A stretch of DNA of 64,000 bases from Myxococcales bacterium (GTDB lineage Bacteria > Myxococcota > Myxococcia > Myxococcales > Myxococcaceae). Shown piece by piece: positions 61,922 through 64,000 of the stretch. Each line of letters opens with the position of its first letter. The first letter of the stretch is position 1. The position numbers were made by a program, and so were the translations under genes. A model generated the notes under the pieces. That model made no database searches, was not told the DNA's origin, and worked only from the letters and a program-made list of their open reading frames with translations. The stretch lies in contig JADLDB010000059.1 of assembly GCA_020846875.1 (NCBI GenBank), positions 1 to 64,000 on the forward strand, in the 5' to 3' direction.

Positions 61922-63475
61922 ATGTCAGGCCTCTTCGTGACGGACGAGCAGGTCGCGCACGCCCGCGCGCTTGCCCGGGAGATCACCGAGCCCATCTTCG
62001 AGCTGATCGGCCGCAACACCACGGTGTCGGTGGAGCGGACGGTGCTGCGCTGGTTCGGGGTGGACGGGGTAGGGAACCTGGGCGCGCCGCTGGTGAACCT
62101 GATGGTGGATCGGCTTCAGGCCGCCGGCGTGCTGAACCGGGGCGCGGCCTTCTGGTACGGGCGGGCGCTGCGCATGGGCGCCACCAGCCCCCTGGACGCG
62201 GTGGAGCGGCTCACCGCGGCGCCCCTGGAGAGGCTGGCGCCCTTGAGCCACGAGGACGAGGCGAAGCTGCGCGACGAGGTGCGGGCCGAGGCGCGCGCGG
62301 CGGTGGACGAGCTGAAGGCGCGGGTGGCGAAGCGGGAAGCGCTCAAGCGCGAGTTCCCCATGCCTCCGGCGCCGCACAAGTACGTGATCGTCGCGACGGG
62401 GAACATCTTCGACGATCTCGATCAGGCGCGGGCGGCGGCGCAGGCGGGGGCCGACGTGATCGCGGTGATCCGCTCCACCGCTCAGTCGCTGCTGGACTAC
62501 GTGCCCCAGGGCGCCACCACCGAGGGCTTCGGCGGCACCTACGCCACCCAGGAGAACTTCCGGATCATGCGGGAGGCGCTGGACGACGAGTCCGAGAAGC
62601 TCGGGCGCTACGTGCAGCTCACCAACTACAGCTCGGGCCTGTGCATGTCCGAGATCGCCTTCATGGCCGCGTACGAGCGCCTGGACATGCTGCTCAACGA
62701 CGCGATGTACGGGATCCTCTTCCGCGACATCAACCTGCGGCGGACCTTCATCGATCAGTACTTCTCCCGGCGGATCTGCGCGCTGGCGGGGATCATCATC
62801 AACACCGGCGAGGACAACTACATCACCACCGCCGACGCCTACGACGCCGCGCACACGGTGATCGCCAGCCAGTTCATCAACGAGCGCTTCGCCTTGCGCG
62901 CGGGCCTCAAGGACGAGCAGCTCGGCCTGGGCCACAGCTACGAGATCGATCCCCATCGCCCCGAGACGCTCCTGCTCGAGCTATCGCAGGCCATGCTGGT
63001 GCGCCGCTGCTTCCCCGCCGCGCCGCTCAAGTACATGCCGCCCACCAAGCACAAGGAGACGGACATCTTCTTCAGCCACGTCTACGACTCCATGGCCCAC
63101 CTGGTGGCGATGTGGACGCGGCAGGGCATTCAGTTGCTGGGCATGATGACCGAGGCCATGCACACTCCCCTGCTCGCCGATCGCTACGAGGCGCTGAAAG
63201 CCGCCAGCTACGTGCACCGGGCCGCCCGGGGCATCGATCAGGAGTTCACCGTGAAGGAAGACGGCCTCGTCGCCAACCGGGCCCGCTTCGTCTTCGGCAA
63301 GGCGCTGGAGCTGCTCGAGGAGTGCAGGGCCGACGGCATGGTGGCGGCGATCGGCCGCGGGCGCTTCGGCGACGTGAAGCGCTCCGAGACCGGCGGCAAG
63401 GGGCTGGACGGGGTGGTGGAGAAGGCCTCTGATTACTTCAATCCGTTTTTGGACCTCATGGAGGGCAGGGCATGA
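61922..63475 (+). CDS. kamD: Lysine 5,6-aminomutase alpha subunit
   Basis: 517 residues, the family length. It starts MSGLFVTDEQVAHARALARE and contains TVSVERTVLRWFGVDGV, VIRSTAQSLLDYVPQGAT, TEGFGGTYATQENFRIMREA and YMPPTKHKETDIFFSHVYD, characteristic of the adenosylcobalamin- and PLP-dependent aminomutase (5,6-LAM). With the beta subunit it moves an amino group from C6 to C5 of D-lysine (or beta-lysine). ATGA overlap with the next small gene; kamE follows. Confidence 0.93.
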   Translation: MSGLFVTDEQVAHARALAREITEPIFELIGRNTTVSVERTVLRWFGVDGVGNLGAPLVNLMVDRLQAAGVLNRGAAFWYGRALRMGATSPLDAVERLTAAPLERLAPLSHEDEAKLRDEVRAEARAAVDELKARVAKREALKREFPMPPAPHKYVIVATGNIFDDLDQARAAAQAGADVIAVIRSTAQSLLDYVPQGATTEGFGGTYATQENFRIMREALDDESEKLGRYVQLTNYSSGLCMSEIAFMAAYERLDMLLNDAMYGILFRDINLRRTFIDQYFSRRICALAGIIINTGEDNYITTADAYDAAHTVIASQFINERFALRAGLKDEQLGLGHSYEIDPHRPETLLLELSQAMLVRRCFPAAPLKYMPPTKHKETDIFFSHVYDSMAHLVAMWTRQGIQLLGMMTEAMHTPLLADRYEALKAASYVHRAARGIDQEFTVKEDGLVANRARFVFGKALELLEECRADGMVAAIGRGRFGDVKRSETGGKGLDGVVEKASDYFNPFLDLMEGRA

Positions 63476-63951
63476 ACGCGCTTCTCGTGGCACTGGCGGT
63501 GGTGAGCGGCGGCACGGACACGCTGGCGAAGGCCAGCATCAACAAGCTCAACTTCAAGGCGCCCACCTCGTGGACGGCGGCCAGCGACGACGAGGCCTCG
63601 AAGACGTGGACGGCCCCGGAGGACGCCGCGTCGCTGTCGGTGTCCGCCTACCCGGTGGATCCGGTGCGGCCCGCGCAGGCCTGCGTCAACGAGATGCTGG
63701 AGAAGCTGGGGAAGGACGGCTTCGAGGCGGCGAAGCTGGGCGGCCAGCCGGCGCAGAAGAAGGTGGAGACCAACTACCTGGGCGACGCCGACGCCGGGCA
63801 GAGCGAGGAGAACAAGGTCACCTCCACCACGGTGATCGGCTGCAACGGCAAGGTGCGCTGGGTGATGACCTGGACCGCCAAGGCCAGCCTGGGCGCGCGC
63901 TTCGGACCGATGCTCAAGCGCGTGCTGGACTCGGTCCGCTACGGGAAGTGA
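63472..63951 (+). CDS. Small exported protein within the kam operon
   Basis: 159 residues. A weak signal (MNALLVALAVVSGGTDTLAK) precedes a domain resembling PsbP/DUF1795-type lipoproteins (INKLNFKAPTSWTA, KTWTAPEDAASLSVSAYPVD, WVMTWTAKASLGARFGPMLK). Two Cys (QACVNEM, VIGCNG) could form a disulfide. It overlaps kamD by four bases and ends one base before kamE, so it is embedded in the operon. No known link to lysine metabolism. Confidence 0.75.
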   Translation: MNALLVALAVVSGGTDTLAKASINKLNFKAPTSWTAASDDEASKTWTAPEDAASLSVSAYPVDPVRPAQACVNEMLEKLGKDGFEAAKLGGQPAQKKVETNYLGDADAGQSEENKVTSTTVIGCNGKVRWVMTWTAKASLGARFGPMLKRVLDSVRYGK

Positions 63952-63952
63952 C

Positions 63953-64000
63953 ATGGCTGACAAGCAGCTCATCCGCGCGTACGGCGATCGCCGGGACGAC
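63953..64000 (+). CDS. kamE: Lysine 5,6-aminomutase beta subunit (N-terminus only)
   Basis: The first 16 codons (MADKQLIRAYGDRRDD) match the start of KamE (family start resembles K-IRPYGDTLNDG). The beta subunit carries the B12-binding region and the Lys that holds PLP, outside the window. Confidence 0.75.
   Translation, partial: MADKQLIRAYGDRRDD

Overview
The window is about 70% GC, densely coded and typical of a myxobacterium (Myxococcota). The markers are a secreted M36 metalloprotease ending in a MYXO-CTERM-like anchor, FHA-domain AAA+ regulators, a giant Ser/Thr kinase fused to an ATPase, Cys-, Gly- and Asp-rich lipoproteins, many GTG starts, and operons joined by ATGA or GTGA overlaps. 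No rRNA, tRNA, CRISPR array, insertion sequence or prophage was seen. The genus cannot be fixed by eye.

Layout, 1-22 kb. The left edge holds a repeat-rich lipoprotein, a secreted S37-type peptidase and an unusual C39-plus-gluzincin fusion. At 5.7-9.3 kb a six-gene leftward operon encodes a bacterial microcompartment: two BMC-T, one BMC-H and one BMC-P shell protein, a CoA-acylating aldehyde dehydrogenase and a 70-residue unknown. Its order resembles what I recall of the Haliangium ochraceum locus. A rightward cluster follows: beta-barrel protein, PHP phosphatase, flippase-like membrane protein, then an FHA/AAA+ activator coupled to a PknK-type kinase. Converging on it (17.4-18.7 kb) is a compact leftward cassette with a ubiquitin-fold-like small protein, an E1/ThiF-like enzyme and a frameshifted third ORF. 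A second FHA-AAA+ protein, lacking the GAFTGA loop, lies next to it.

Layout, 22-39 kb. groES-groEL has three CIRCE-type operators upstream, shared with a divergent pair of unknown genes. A hemerythrin-DUF2249-membrane protein operon has an FNR/DNR-like box placed for class II activation. Next come a NUDIX hydrolase, rpoZ, a Rossmann/DUF2520 protein and a ClpA/C-type AAA+ protein. A YIP1 protein precedes a complete TolC-MacA-MacB-type exporter with two different permease genes.

Layout, 39-64 kb. This part holds a 1346-residue Cys-rich/FG-GAP lipoprotein, an NlpC/P60-like protein, a polyprenyl synthase overlapping a GbsR/MarR regulator, an acyltransferase, an alpha/beta hydrolase, the M36 protease, a gamma-glutamylcyclotransferase-like protein and glgB. 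After them come a repeat lipoprotein, a PHP protein, FmdB, a Fis-like protein, a Fur/PerR regulator with a thioredoxin-like lipoprotein, and a coiled-coil protein. The right edge is a lysine 5,6-aminomutase operon (kamD, a small secreted-protein gene, then the first 16 codons of kamE). Functional assignments rest on motifs read by eye; no database search was possible.
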